A stretch of DNA of 64,000 bases, from positions 248,001 through 312,000 of the forward strand of contig BDSL01000096.1 in assembly GCA_003116995.1 (NCBI GenBank). Direction: 5' to 3'. Positions 1-10,584 of the stretch are shown here, one piece after another (positions within the stretch are counted from its first letter, which is position 1; each line of letters starts with the position of its first letter). The notes below the pieces were generated by a model. That model was not told where the DNA came from. It made no database searches and worked only from the letters and a program-made list of their open reading frames with translations. Origin of the DNA: Yamagishiella unicocca. Taxonomy: Eukaryota; Chlorophyta; Chlorophyceae; Chlamydomonadales; Volvocaceae. The translations under genes were made by a program, and so were the position numbers.

Positions 1-105
1 TAACACAGCTGACGTGGCGCACCCAGCCGGTGCTCACCAAGAAGGACATGAAGAAGCTGGACGACTACCGTGCGTACGTCCAGAAGATTGCGGAGCAGGA
101 GGAGG
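1..105 (+). CDS. Partial exon of an unrecognised protein
   Basis: The first ~100 bases are open in one frame and read as a charged, helix-like peptide (core KKDMKKLDDYRAYVQKIAEQ) quite unlike the following DNA. The frame runs straight into a consensus donor, GTGAGT, at 106-111, leaving splice phase 1. A possible acceptor, AACACAG, ends at base 8. It is therefore probably an internal exon of a gene that begins left of the window. No continuation exon could be found in the next 2.6 kb, so either a long intron follows or this is a remnant. I do not recognise the family. Confidence 0.3.
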
Positions 106-2790
106 GTGAGTTTCCCGGCGACGACGCACGCTTCGATATGTCTACACTAGGTCGCCGAAGTCGCAGACCTAGCTGTGATTGTCCGGCTGCTGCGCCGTTG
201 CCATGCAGTTCGCTAGAATCGTCCACTTTGCTTTGGTGTATCTCGTCTTACTGTGGCCACATGGCGGCAATGCAGCACGGCGGCTCCTAAACGGACGGGC
301 AGCTCCTAATGTGCTGCCCATCCGTTTAGGAGGCGTCGGACATGACAGAACTGGCAAAGCGCTGGTCCTTTCGCAGCTTATTAGCTGACCAAGCCTTGTC
401 GCTTTTGGGATGCACTGGCGGCAACTAGCAACCAGCAGCAACTTCGATGTTGCCCTCGCCCCGTTATGCCTGCATACTACTGGGCACGTAAGGAACCTCA
501 TACCACACCCTGCAGTCCCATATTACGTCTTCATGACGACGTTATATTTGCGCTGCAACGCTGCGGCGGGGGGGGGGCACCATGACCCCAATCTGCGGCA
601 TGGGCGCGGTAATCGAGTCGGACACGGCCGCGTCTGCGCAAGTGAAGGCGACCGCTTTGACGACCGCTTTGGCCCAGTAACAATGATCGATCCTGTGCAC
701 AGGCGTCTCGCAGCCAGAAGCTTCACTGCTTAGCGCCTGGGATGCAGTTTAGTAGCCATCTCATCCTGACTGTTACCCCACCCGAACACGCATGTAATGG
801 TTGTCGCTGCGTTTTTCGGGCCACATGCTGCAGGGCTATACAAGGAGTACTTCAAGACGCTGTCGTCCATGGAGCACTAGTGGTGGTCTGGGTGCGAGGA
901 GGCGCCATAGCAGTCGCTGCAAGTGCTGGCCGGTGCTGCAGCTGGTAGCGGTACATAGGGCATTTAGCGGAGTGGAGGGCGTGTCTCACGCCGCTGACGA
1001 GTAGGCGGCCGTCGTCGTGTGTGGTGTTAATGGCGGCGTGGCGCTGGGGATGAGGGTTGCGGAAGGTGCGCACACGCGTGATGCCGATACCAATCTTCGC
1101 AATGGCCATGCCATGGCGGTTGCGAGGGCGGCGGCCAGCGGACTTGAGAATATTGATGCAGGGACGTGACTGGTGTGTTATAGAACGCTGAGAGGCGAGC
1201 GGATCACATTGGTTTGGACGGTTGCATTGGGGTGGATGCGGCGGCCTGGCCTCAAGGCTCCTGGCCACGACGCATCATCCCGTAGCTTGTGGCTTCCTCG
1301 CAAGTTTTGGCCTGGTGGTCAGGCGCATGACGGGCGCAGATGTCACGCGACGTAATGCGCGTCGACCCATGTAACACGCACGTGTGGGGCTATCTCATGC
1401 TCCGAAGAGTTGCTGGTGTCAGACCGAGGTCGATGCCGAATCATGTCAGTGCTGCCCTGTGCTGCCAGCTCTCTGCCTTCCGCCTTCCGAGACGCGTGGT
1501 CAAATTGCTGTGTGCTTGCAACTGTCAACGGACATGGTATCCAAGTAGTCTGCTTAGGTGGTTTCTTGCATAGCAGCGTGGTTACTGCAGGGAGCGAAGT
1601 GTATCCCAAGTTCCGTTGGCCAATGGTGGGCATCCTCTGCTGCCCGCATGCTGCCCTACGAGCGGCTTTACACAGGAAAAGGTTGGCATGTGTGGTGTGT
1701 CAGCCTCGGGGGGTAAGACGCACATTGACTGGAGCGTACTGGAGCTGGAAAAATCCATTGGATTCCGAATGTGGATAGGACGGGGCGGTGCGTCGGTGGA
1801 TTATGGCATTGTGATTCGATTTTCGCGCTTCGGCGTGTCCGACCGCTTCAGGCCACTTGAAGCCCATGATGCGGAGGCCTGACTTCTCCCTGGCTCTCAA
1901 AAACAGCGAATCATGGAGACAATGTTTGGAAAACGTGCGACTTCAGGGTCGACTACGAGCCCCTTGCAAGATACGTGCGATACCGTTCGCGAATGCCAGC
2001 GCAACAACTTGGTGAAACAAGCGAAAGCGCTTGGGAGCGCGACAGAGGCTGTCCCTGGGTGCCTAGACGTTCCTTAAAGGGTGCTTGGGTTTAGCAAGCA
2101 ATACTTTCAATTTAGCGCCGATTTAACGAAAATCGGTTACACAAGTGATGGTCGAGTGAGTGCTCGCCATTTTGAAAGGAAAAGTCACGCCACGACCGGT
2201 GAGCGAGTCAGCGCAATGCTATCCAGCTGCAAGAGGTGCGGACATGGCAGTTATAAGCCACACCAAAAAATTTAACGGCTACCGAACTCATCGTACCCTC
2301 GCTTTTGGTCAACGCTTCGATCGAACAGGTTTCGTACTGAAGCGGCTGCTCGACGTTGGCCGTGAAGCGGACAATCGAAGCCGTAAAAGGTTTTGCTATT
2401 GGTTGTTTTGTTGCTGTTTAAACGTATCTGAGCGACTACGACGCTTGTAGCTGACGGTCATGGCTACAGCCAGAGCCGCGACGACGAGCCAGCGCCTCCG
2501 CAGCAAGTCGTTCATGATATTAAAAGGTCATATGTGATAATGACCAAGAGCAGAACTTCTTTGATATCCTGAGGTGGTGCGCACGCAAGCATATATGTCC
2601 ACAGCCAGTCCGCACAACCTGACGCATAGTTATGGAAGGCGCCGGCGATGCTAGTGGCATTAAACAGCCAGCAAGGCGAGATTTCAGAGACGGGTAAGGG
2701 CTACCGCTACGGAGGTGTCTTTGGGTTAATCGTTTGACCCCTGAAACATCCTTCGCCCGCGTTGGACGCAGCGAGCAGAGGCACGAGCAG
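106..2790. other. Intergenic (or long intronic) DNA without recognisable genes
   Basis: All six frames hold only short ORFs without family motifs, codon bias or flanking splice sites. GC falls noticeably from about 1900 to 2700. Apart from the hairpin at 284-332 I see nothing functional. The last few hundred bases should contain the promoter and 5' UTR of the bZIP gene, but no convincing TATA box was found at a suitable distance. Confidence 0.5.
284..332. repeat. 20-bp inverted repeat (hairpin), 9-nt loop
   Basis: Bases 284-303 and 313-332 are reverse complements over 20 positions with one mismatch, around a 9-base loop. The stem contains TCCGTTTAGGA, close to the CCGTTTAGGA core of the intronic repeats described elsewhere in this window. 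It could be a MITE remnant or a small-RNA precursor; the sequence alone does not decide. Confidence 0.5.
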
Positions 2791-2791
2791 G

Positions 2792-2827
2792 ATGCCGCGA
2801 ATAAACAAGCTGCCACGGAAATGCTGA
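2792..2827 (+). promoter_or_regulatory. Upstream ORF overlapping the bZIP start codon
   Basis: An ATG at 2792 opens an 11-codon reading frame whose TGA stop (2825-2827) overlaps the proposed bZIP start region (ATG 2821-2823) in another frame. If the transcript begins upstream of 2792, ribosomes would finish this uORF on top of the main AUG, an arrangement that allows leaky scanning or short backward reinitiation. The transcription start is unknown, so the regulatory role is inference. Confidence 0.35.
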
Positions 2828-5800
2828 GCGATGATGAGTACCTCCGCCAGATGCTGCCGGCACAGCACGGCCGCGGTGCTGAGGCCGACGAGTCTGCGGG
2901 CCTTGGCGGCCAAGGTCATGCGCCCCAGGCCACCCCGCGGAAGGGAAACCTGGTGACAAGTGGCGCATCGATGCTAGCGGCGCATCCAGCTGGCGTCCCG
3001 GCGGGAAGCCAGGCGCACCGCAGCGCGTTGATGGGCCACCTGGCGGCCGCCCTGGTAAGCAGACGCTGTGGGTCGCGAAACGAACCGTTACAAGGCTATC
3101 ATACGGCATCTGCCACGCTCGCACACATCCGCAAGCGCGCCGGGGTCCATAGTTCCTACGCGGCCCTCCACTGTCGCGACCCTGAGGCGCACACGGGCCC
3201 GCCCCCACCCCGTCCCGTTCCACAGGACCAGCGCCTGGACCAGCGGCGGCTGTCCGAGACGGATTCCTGGCAGGCCGAGCTCCTGCGGACGGAGTCGCTT
3301 CTCAGCCACAGGAACTACGACATAAGTAAGGTATGACATGATCCCAAGCAGGCGGGCTCAAACTTCCACACCCCTGGTCCCTGCGCTGTGTCCAGACCGC
3401 CCCCGCCTCCGCCCCCGCCCTCGCCCCCGCCCTCGCCCCCGCCCCCCCCGATGCTCACTGACCTCACGCCCCCGGCCCCGCACTGGACCTGCAGCGCGAG
3501 AGCTGCACCGACAGCTCCACCGACGTCGAGTACCTCCTCACGAGCAGCCTCGGACTGCCCTCCTCCAGGTAAGCCAGGCCCCCTGCGGCCCGACCCGGCC
3601 CGGCCCGGCCCCGCGCCACGTGTATGTGTGTATGCCCCGCTTCTCCACTAGGCCGCCGCACTGACGGGTGGTCGCAGGCGCGTCCCGGGCATGGGCACCT
3701 CCCACAAACACACCACCACCACCACCGATACCCACAGCATAGCATTCCGTTCGCTTGCCGTGAGCTTGCGCAGCTCAGTAACCTTCCCCGTTCGCACCGC
3801 CTACCTGTACCTGTGCAGGCGCACCTCCAGTGCCACCACCTCACATGCCCTTGCGGCCGGCCTGCTGTCCGGCCCACCCTGGAGCGCTTCGCTGGTGGGC
3901 CCCAGCGGGGTGCACTCGCTGTCCGGCGGACCCACAGCCCACATCAACTCCGCCACCGCCGCGCTCGGCTCTCGACCGCCGCCGCTGTCGCTAGAAGGCC
4001 TCTCCGGGCCCCACCAGCAGCAGCACACCGCTCGGGCTTCGAACATACAGCACCAGCAGCACCAGCAGCACCGGCAGCACCAGCAGCTCACATCTCCGCA
4101 GGGCGGCATGCATTCCGCCCAGCAGTCCGGTATACGGCCCCGCCACGTGGCCAGTGTCGACACCGCTTCCGGCAGCGGCAGCGGCTCCCTGCGGCCAAAC
4201 CGCTGGTCGGAGGAGGGCGCGTCGGCGGACGGCCTGTCCAGCCGGCGGGGGAGCCTGGGCTTGCCTCTGCTGCGAGCCGCGGGCCACTTCCCCCCCGGCC
4301 CCGCGGACACTGCGGGGGCGCGTCTGGCGGCGGCGCAGCCTGACGTGGCACAGCAGCATCAACACGGCCGTGAGCCCCTCCTTCCGCAACCACCGCACCA
4401 AGAGCACCCGCAGCAGCAACAGCAGCAGCACCCCTTCGCACCGCCGTTCGCCGCGACCTCGCCGTCGCCGTACCGAGGCCAAGGCCGGGGCATCGGAGAG
4501 CCGATGGCGAGCACGCCTGCAGCCGCCGCCGCTGCCGCTACCGGCCGGGTGTCACCGGCGCCCTTCGCTGCTGCCGGGGAGCCCCTCCCAGGCGGCACCC
4601 ACCGGCCACCGCCCACCTTCACCGCCAGCGAGCACCGCACCAAAGCCCCGTCAGCGACCCTAGGCGCTTTGATGCTGCCGCCGGACGGCGGCGGCGCGGA
4701 CGCCGACGAACGCCACATCTCCGCCAGCGCCTTCCTGGAGTTCGCTGGGGAACCGGGTCCATTCAGCGGCGGGCCGGGGGACCGCGGCGGCGGGCCGCCC
4801 CGCTCGCCCTCGCACCTCGCCGTCATGGCGGCACTGCAAGTGAGTCAACACCACCGGCCGCCCAGCCTCTCAGGAAACATGTCCCTGCAGCAGCTGGTGC
4901 GATCCGGGGGCAGCTCGATGCACGGGGGCCCTGGCCAAGGCCTCACGCTGCGGCAGGCCGTGGCGGAGGGGCAGCTGGCGCGGCCGTCCAATCCGGGAGC
5001 GCCGGGGGCTGCTGCGGGGCTGAGCTTGCAGGGCTACCCAGCACCGGCGATGCTGGCAACGGGGGCTGGGGCGGCGGGCGCAGCGGGCGACCGCTCGCCT
5101 GCTTGTGCATCGCCGCTGCAGGAGCCATATGCGCACCACAACGCATTCCTGCAAGCCGCCATGCTGTCGCAAGCACAACAGCAGCATCAACAACAACAAC
5201 AGCAACAGCAGGGTCACGTTGGTTCACCGCACCTGCACCTGCTGCAGCAGCACTACCACGAGGACCAACAGCTCCAGCAGCTGCGGCCATCATCGCCGTA
5301 CGGGTTCCAGGGAGCGCTGCAGCAGCAACAACAGCAGACGCGGCAGCATCAGCAGGCGCACAGCCCCGCACGGGAGCCCAAAGGCCCCTCCGGCCAACAC
5401 CAGCCCTCGGGCTCGGGCCTGCAGCACCACTCCGAGATCCTCAATCTGCAGCAACCGCAGACCCACACCGCTGCAGCGCCCTTCATGCAACAGCAGCAGC
5501 AGCAGCGGCACCTGGGCGGCTTCCACGAGCGAGGCAGTGGGCTCAGGCCCGGTAATGCCCTGCAGCTGAGCGCTGGGCCCGCAGGGCCACCACCGCAACA
5601 CGGCAACCACGGTCAGCAGCAGGGGCAGGGTGCCCTGGGTCCCGCCCTACTGCAGCACTACCACCAACACCACCACCAACAACTACAACGCTCCACCGAG
5701 CTACCCGAGCTGGATGGCGGCGGCGGCCTGGCTGAGCAGGCCGACGGCAGGGGCTCAAGCCCCGTCCGCAGTCGAGTCGGCTGGTGGTACGAAATGCTGG

Positions 5801-8264
5801 ATCAGCGGCATCCGCCGCAACGGTTCCAGGAGCAGAGCCAGCAGCAGAACCAGCAGCTGCAGCTGTCGCAGCCAGCTGGCTCGGACGCGGGTACGGAGGG
5901 ACTCCCGGGGCCCGCAGACCGGGCTACTGCGGGCGCAGCGGCCATGGCTCGGGCCTCTCGTCAGAGGAAGAGACGCCGCACTTCGGTGAGCCGGAGGGGC
6001 TACAGAAAAGAACCGTTGACTCGACCGGGGCCGGAGGGGTTACAGAAAAGAACCGGTGACGTGACTGGGAAAATGTAGCGTGTGCATAGGCTTCGGACAC
6101 CGGGGACAGCCGGAAGGGTGGGGGGTAGGGTGGGGGGTAGGGTGGGGGGGCGGCAAGGGGTAGGGGCATTGATGGCAGCGGGCAAAGGCGGCTGGAACTG
6201 CTGTACGGTAGCGATGTCAAGTCCCCGCCTCGCCTCACCGGGTGCAACAAAGGAACACGGTACGCCGGAGTGCTTGCTGACTTAACCCCATACTACTGCG
6301 ACCGCTTCGCCTCCGCCTCCCTTCCCCGCCCACTATCCCCGACCTCCCTGCCTGCCTCCGTACTGCCCCCCTCCGGCCCCGTCCTCCCTCGTTGTGCGCA
6401 GCCCAACGGCCTTCGAGGTCCCGCCAGCGGCGGCACCAACACCAGCGCCCGGGAGCCGAGTGCCGGCCCCTCCAGCCAGCTGGCCACGGCGGGTAAGCAG
6501 CGGTCCATGGCCCCCAGCCCCGCTGGGAGCCTGCAGCTGCAGCGCCGGATCACCAGCATCAGCGGCGTTGGCGGCGGACCAAGGCACGATGCCAGCAACG
6601 CTGCCGCCACCACCACTGCCAGCGTCCGGCTGTTCTCCGAGTCGGAGGAAGGTGATGACCAATGTGATGACGGTGACGACGCAAGCGGGCAGGGCGAGTC
6701 CGGCGACGAATCGTCCCCTGACTCCGCGCCCGGGGCCACCAGTGACCCTGCCGACGCGGGTCTCAGCCGGCGCCGAAGGCGCGGCGGCGGCGCAGGAGGA
6801 AGACGAGCGGCGAGCGTGGCCACCACTGACGGCGGCGGCAACGCCGCGACCGTCGGCGGCGGCGGTGACGGCTCCGACGGTGCCACGGTCATCGACCCCG
6901 CCACCGGCCTCCCTCGCCGCCGCGCGCTAACCCAGGAGGAGCGTATGCTCCGAAACCGCGAGGCCGCCGCCAAGAGCCGGGCGCGGCGCCACATGTACCA
7001 GCAGACCCTGGAGCAGCACATCCGCGCGCTGCAGGAGCACAGCCTCGCGCTGCGGCAGCTGCTGGAGGCCAACGCCGTGGCGGTTCCGGAGCACCTGGCG
7101 GAGCAGCAGGCCCGGCTGGGAGACGGCCTGCCGCCGCCGCCGCCGCGCACCAGCCCTCCGCGCAGCCGCAAGGGCATCGGCGGGCGGCCGAGGAAGTACC
7201 CGCTAAACCCGGACGGCTCCAAGCCGACGCGGCAGCGGCGGGGGACGTCCACCGGCACCGCTCTGACGACGGCGGCGACGCCGATGCCCACGCCTCGTAA
7301 AGCTGGCGGGGTTGGCGGCAACGTGGCGTCGCAGCAGCTGGTGGCTGAGCCCTTGGATGAGGAGGAGACCGGCGGCGGCGGAGACAAGGGTGGCGCCGCC
7401 CGGGGCAGTGGCGGCCGCGGGCGCAGGGGGCGCGGCGGCGTTGGTCGCGGTCGCGGGCGTGACGGCAAGAAGCGAGGGCTGCTGAGTGCGGATGTAGAGG
7501 ATGACGCCAGGTCAGGCATGGAGCAGCTGGGCGGCGAGGGCTCTCCGGCGCCTGGCGGCAGCATGGGGCAGAGCGCCCCGCCGCCGAAGCTGGCGCTGTC
7601 GGCGCCCAGCCGGGCGCTGCGTCAGCTACCGGAGCTGCACCCGGCGGTCGTACCCACCATCACCACCGCCACAGGCGACGAACTACGCCACCAGACAGGG
7701 CTGCAGCTGCCGCAGCAGCCTCCGTACATGTACGAGCGGGGCCCAGGTCCTTCTGCCGCAGCAGCTGTGGGCGGAGTTGCGAACCTGCAAGCGCAGCTGC
7801 AGCGCGACAGAGGTGCCGGCGGCGGTGGTGGTGGTGATGTGCTGAACCGCGGCTCGAGTGTGTCCGTCAACGCCGCGATGCCGAGCACAGCTCACGCGGC
7901 TGCGCTGGGCGGCGGGCTCTGTGGGCCGGACCGGCCCGACGCCGCCGGGCCGGCCGCGCAGCTCGACCTGGTCGGATGGGGGCCCCTCTGGGCGCCCTAT
8001 CCCGCCGATGCTGGGGTGGCTGGAGACACCGCCTCCCGTGAGGGGGTGCTGCTGGGCGGCGGCCCAGTGGCCCCGGAGCAGCAGCTGCAACCGCAGCAGC
8101 AACCCCACGCTGCAGCCTACAGCTTGGGGTCACAGCCCGAGCTGGCGGCGGCCGCGTCGGCAGCTGAGGCCGCAGGGGGCACCTCCAGCGGCGAGCTGGG
8201 CCAGTTCGACTTGCTGGGACTGGGCTTTGGCGAACTGTTGGGGGGCTTCCTGGGTCAACAGTGA
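2821..8264 (+). CDS. bZIP transcription factor with Gln-rich N-terminus and AT-hook
   Basis: Proposed exons are 2821-3054, 3226-3330, 3495-3568, 3819-5985 and 6402-8264; the phases agree at every junction and give ~1480 residues. The family is defined in the last exon. There, NREAAAKSR (N1045 and R1053 in the N-x7-R basic motif) is followed exactly by Leu 1063, 1070 and 1077, a short zipper, so it should bind DNA as a dimer in the nucleus. An AT-hook (GGRPRK, about 1120-1126) follows, in a region rich in basic and Gly residues. Exon 4 is full of Gln and Gln/His runs and may act as a transactivation or low-complexity region. The start is the first in-frame ATG after the overlapping uORF. The donor of exon 2 (GTATGA) is weaker than the GTAAGG five bases earlier but is the one that keeps phase. 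Intron 4 carries two copies of the intronic repeat and a G-rich tract. bZIP identity is secure; target genes and subfamily are unknown. Confidence 0.88.
5999..6064 (+). repeat. Two tandem intronic elements (GAACCGTT type)
   Basis: Just inside bZIP intron 4 (donor at 5986), a segment with the core TACAGAAAAGAACCG occurs at 5999-6024 and again at 6038-6064. Each is preceded by a GGAGGGG stretch. Related copies lie at 13213-13240 (inverted), 57901-57930 (inverted) and 60847-60868, all in introns of other genes here. Confidence 0.7.
6115..6165 (+). repeat. G-rich tandem repeat in bZIP intron 4
   Basis: About three copies of a GGGTGGGGGGTAG-like unit. It has enough G-runs to form a G-quadruplex on the RNA-like strand. 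It lies wholly inside intron 4. Confidence 0.6.
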
Positions 8265-10584
8265 GTGCGGCGGAGGCCGAGAAGTACGGGGTCGGGTCGG
8301 GTCGGGGGCGCATACTGCATACACGTTTTGGGCGGCAGGGCTTGGTGGCACGACCGGCGGCAGTTGGCGCTCGCGCAGTACTCGGGCTGCTTTTTGGCGA
8401 GTGGTTGTGAATGTGGCTCCGTTTGATTGCGAGGTGCTGAGAGCGTGGGGCCAGATCGGAGCCAGCGGCAGGGGGAGGCATGTTGCGATGAACCCGGCCC
8501 CGCCCGGCCCCACGAGCTGCTCCGAGCGACTGGTGGGTCCCCCCGGGTGGCGTTGCAGGCGGCAGTAGGGATTGCGGTTGATGGTAGCAGGCGCGTGCAG
8601 AGGCGGTTAATTTATGTGCATGTAACGCATGCACCGTTGCTGTAGGGCTATAGGGCTAGTCATCGTTTTTAGGGCAGCTATTAGGAGGTTTTCGTAGCTT
8701 TCCTTTAGATGGGGGAAGTGCTGGTAGATGTTAGTTTGTTAGTCCAGTGAGAAATGTAGCAGCAGTAGTAGTAGCAGCAGTAATAGTAGTAATAGTCGGT
8801 GGGGGTTGTAGGCCAGGAGCCTCTCCACCCCATCCCGCTCCAACCCGTGGGGGAGGGGAGCGGCTGCTGAGCGGCCGGCTGGCTGGCAGGCTCCTCGTGC
8901 ATCCAGCTGCTAAGAGGCTGTTGACAGGTCGCAACGAAGAAGCCTGCGGGGGGAGGGGCGGGGGCCCTGCCGGGCGCTTCGACCGCTGCAGATGCGGGTA
9001 GGCGGGCTGGTGGCTGCGGGCATCTGCGGGGGAGGGCGGCCACATCACACCCGCTGGGCCGCTTTCTTGCCTCGTTTGGCATGAGGGGGCAGGCGGCGGG
9101 ACGGGGAAACACCCTGCGCCACCGGTATGGCGCCGGGGCCTGTCGCTTGCTGACATGTGTCGGTTGGCCTGCCGGTATTCGTTGGTGGGTGGTGGCAGGC
9201 GTTGAGGTGGGGTGGGCGGGTAACCGCATCCATCCAAGTGCCTGGTGCTGCCGGACGCGTGTTTGCGGGCGAGCGATTGGAGGCGGGATTGGGGTGAGGG
9301 CTGCTCGAGGCGACGTTGTTGGCACATTTGCATGTCTGTCGCACGCATACCCCATACATACATGCACCATGAAGATATGCGGTGCGAGGTACATGGTCCA
9401 TATATACATACATGCGCTCGATGCGCCGCAAAGCGGGGTACTGTGATGGCAGTGCCGCAGGGTGTCGCCACCGCACCACTTGGATCGGAGATGCGGCGGA
9501 AGCGTGCGAGGGGTGCGCGCGAGCGCGCCTGAGGCGGGGTCAGGCATGGTCAGGTGTCTCAGGCGCAGCATGTTCAGTGGCCGGGCGCGCTTTTGAGATG
9601 CGCTGGGGAATTGCTTCCTTCAACTTCTCTCGCCCACCCCATTTCGGCCGTTGCACGTTTTGACCGAGCCGGCGCCCGTTGTGTTATGTACAAAGGATTC
9701 ACTTACTGTAGCCACTTCGAGCCTATAGATATGTTAGCTTAACTTTTAGCCAGCTGCTGCCCTACCTAGAAGGGCGCTAGGTCGCACTTATATAGATTCA
9801 GATAGATTGCGCCGTGGGTGTTGTGCGCACAGAGACGTGTTTTGTTCCAATGAGGGGCCGCCCTCCCGACTAATGATCAAGGTGCAGGCAGAGCTGCTGA
9901 AACTTGATGTTGGTGGTTTGCTGCGGCCCGCGAGCAGGAAGGCTGCGGCGAATTGAGTCAAAGCCCGAGCCTTGTTATGAGCCCAGCCCCACACAGGACA
10001 CTGATATGGAAGTCCACGAATTCCTCACTTTAGGATTTAGCAGTATCTCCTCACTTGTAGTAATGGCAATATGTATATTTGCTATTGAAGGCGCCGGCCG
10101 TATTGAAGGCGCCGGCCATCTCGGCTTTACTCTGATGGGTGTGATACACCAGAACGGCAACACCCAGGAACGGTGTTTATGGAAACGTTTTGTTAGAGCC
10201 GCCGCCTGTAGGATGTATCTGTAGGACTGCTTCTGTGCTTCATCACAAGATGCGCAGCGGCCCCTGCAGATCCTGCAGTTTCACCCTCGGAGGAAGCCTA
10301 TCGACCTGCGGCCGCCACGTTTTTGCCATTATCGCTGTGCGTGACGCCAGCGCCCTCGTTTTGCCGTACCGCAACCAGCGGCCGACTGCTCGACCGACCC
10401 GCGGGTCGTTGTCCTTTCCACGCAAGACGCAACCTCCCACTTGTAATGCCGAGGTCCCCATAAGCCAAGCTTTCCTATCGGCGCCATACCTACTGCCCTT
10501 ACCTACTGTCTCCCCGTGCGCGAGCTGTCGCTTGCCTCGCTCCTATCGCCCGGTCGCGGCCGGCAGCCATCGCAACAACAAGCG
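8265..10584. other. Intergenic span between the bZIP and FAD-Rieske genes
   Basis: It holds the bZIP 3' UTR and presumably the promoter and 5' UTR of the next gene. A degenerate AGY trinucleotide microsatellite lies at 8757-8797. A two-copy direct repeat of a GAAGGCGCCGGCC-type unit lies at 10083-10116. From 9650 to 10200 the DNA is AT-richer. No ORF here has family motifs or credible splice sites. Confidence 0.5.
8621..8625 (+). terminator. TGTAA poly(A) signal candidate for the bZIP gene
   Basis: TGTAA is the usual poly(A) signal of volvocine algae. This copy is ~360 nt after the stop, giving a 3' UTR of ordinary length for the group. No other TGTAA was noticed closer to the stop codon. 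Confidence 0.45.

Noticed and set aside
3464..4854. Several minus-strand ORFs opposite bZIP exon 4
   Set aside because: They mirror CAG/CAC-rich coding repeats (giving CTG/GTG-rich complements), have no splice sites and have no family motifs.
6293..7564. 423-codon minus-strand ORF opposite the bZIP exon
   Set aside because: Shadow of the GC-rich coding strand. The + frame contains the full bZIP motif and fits the splice sites.
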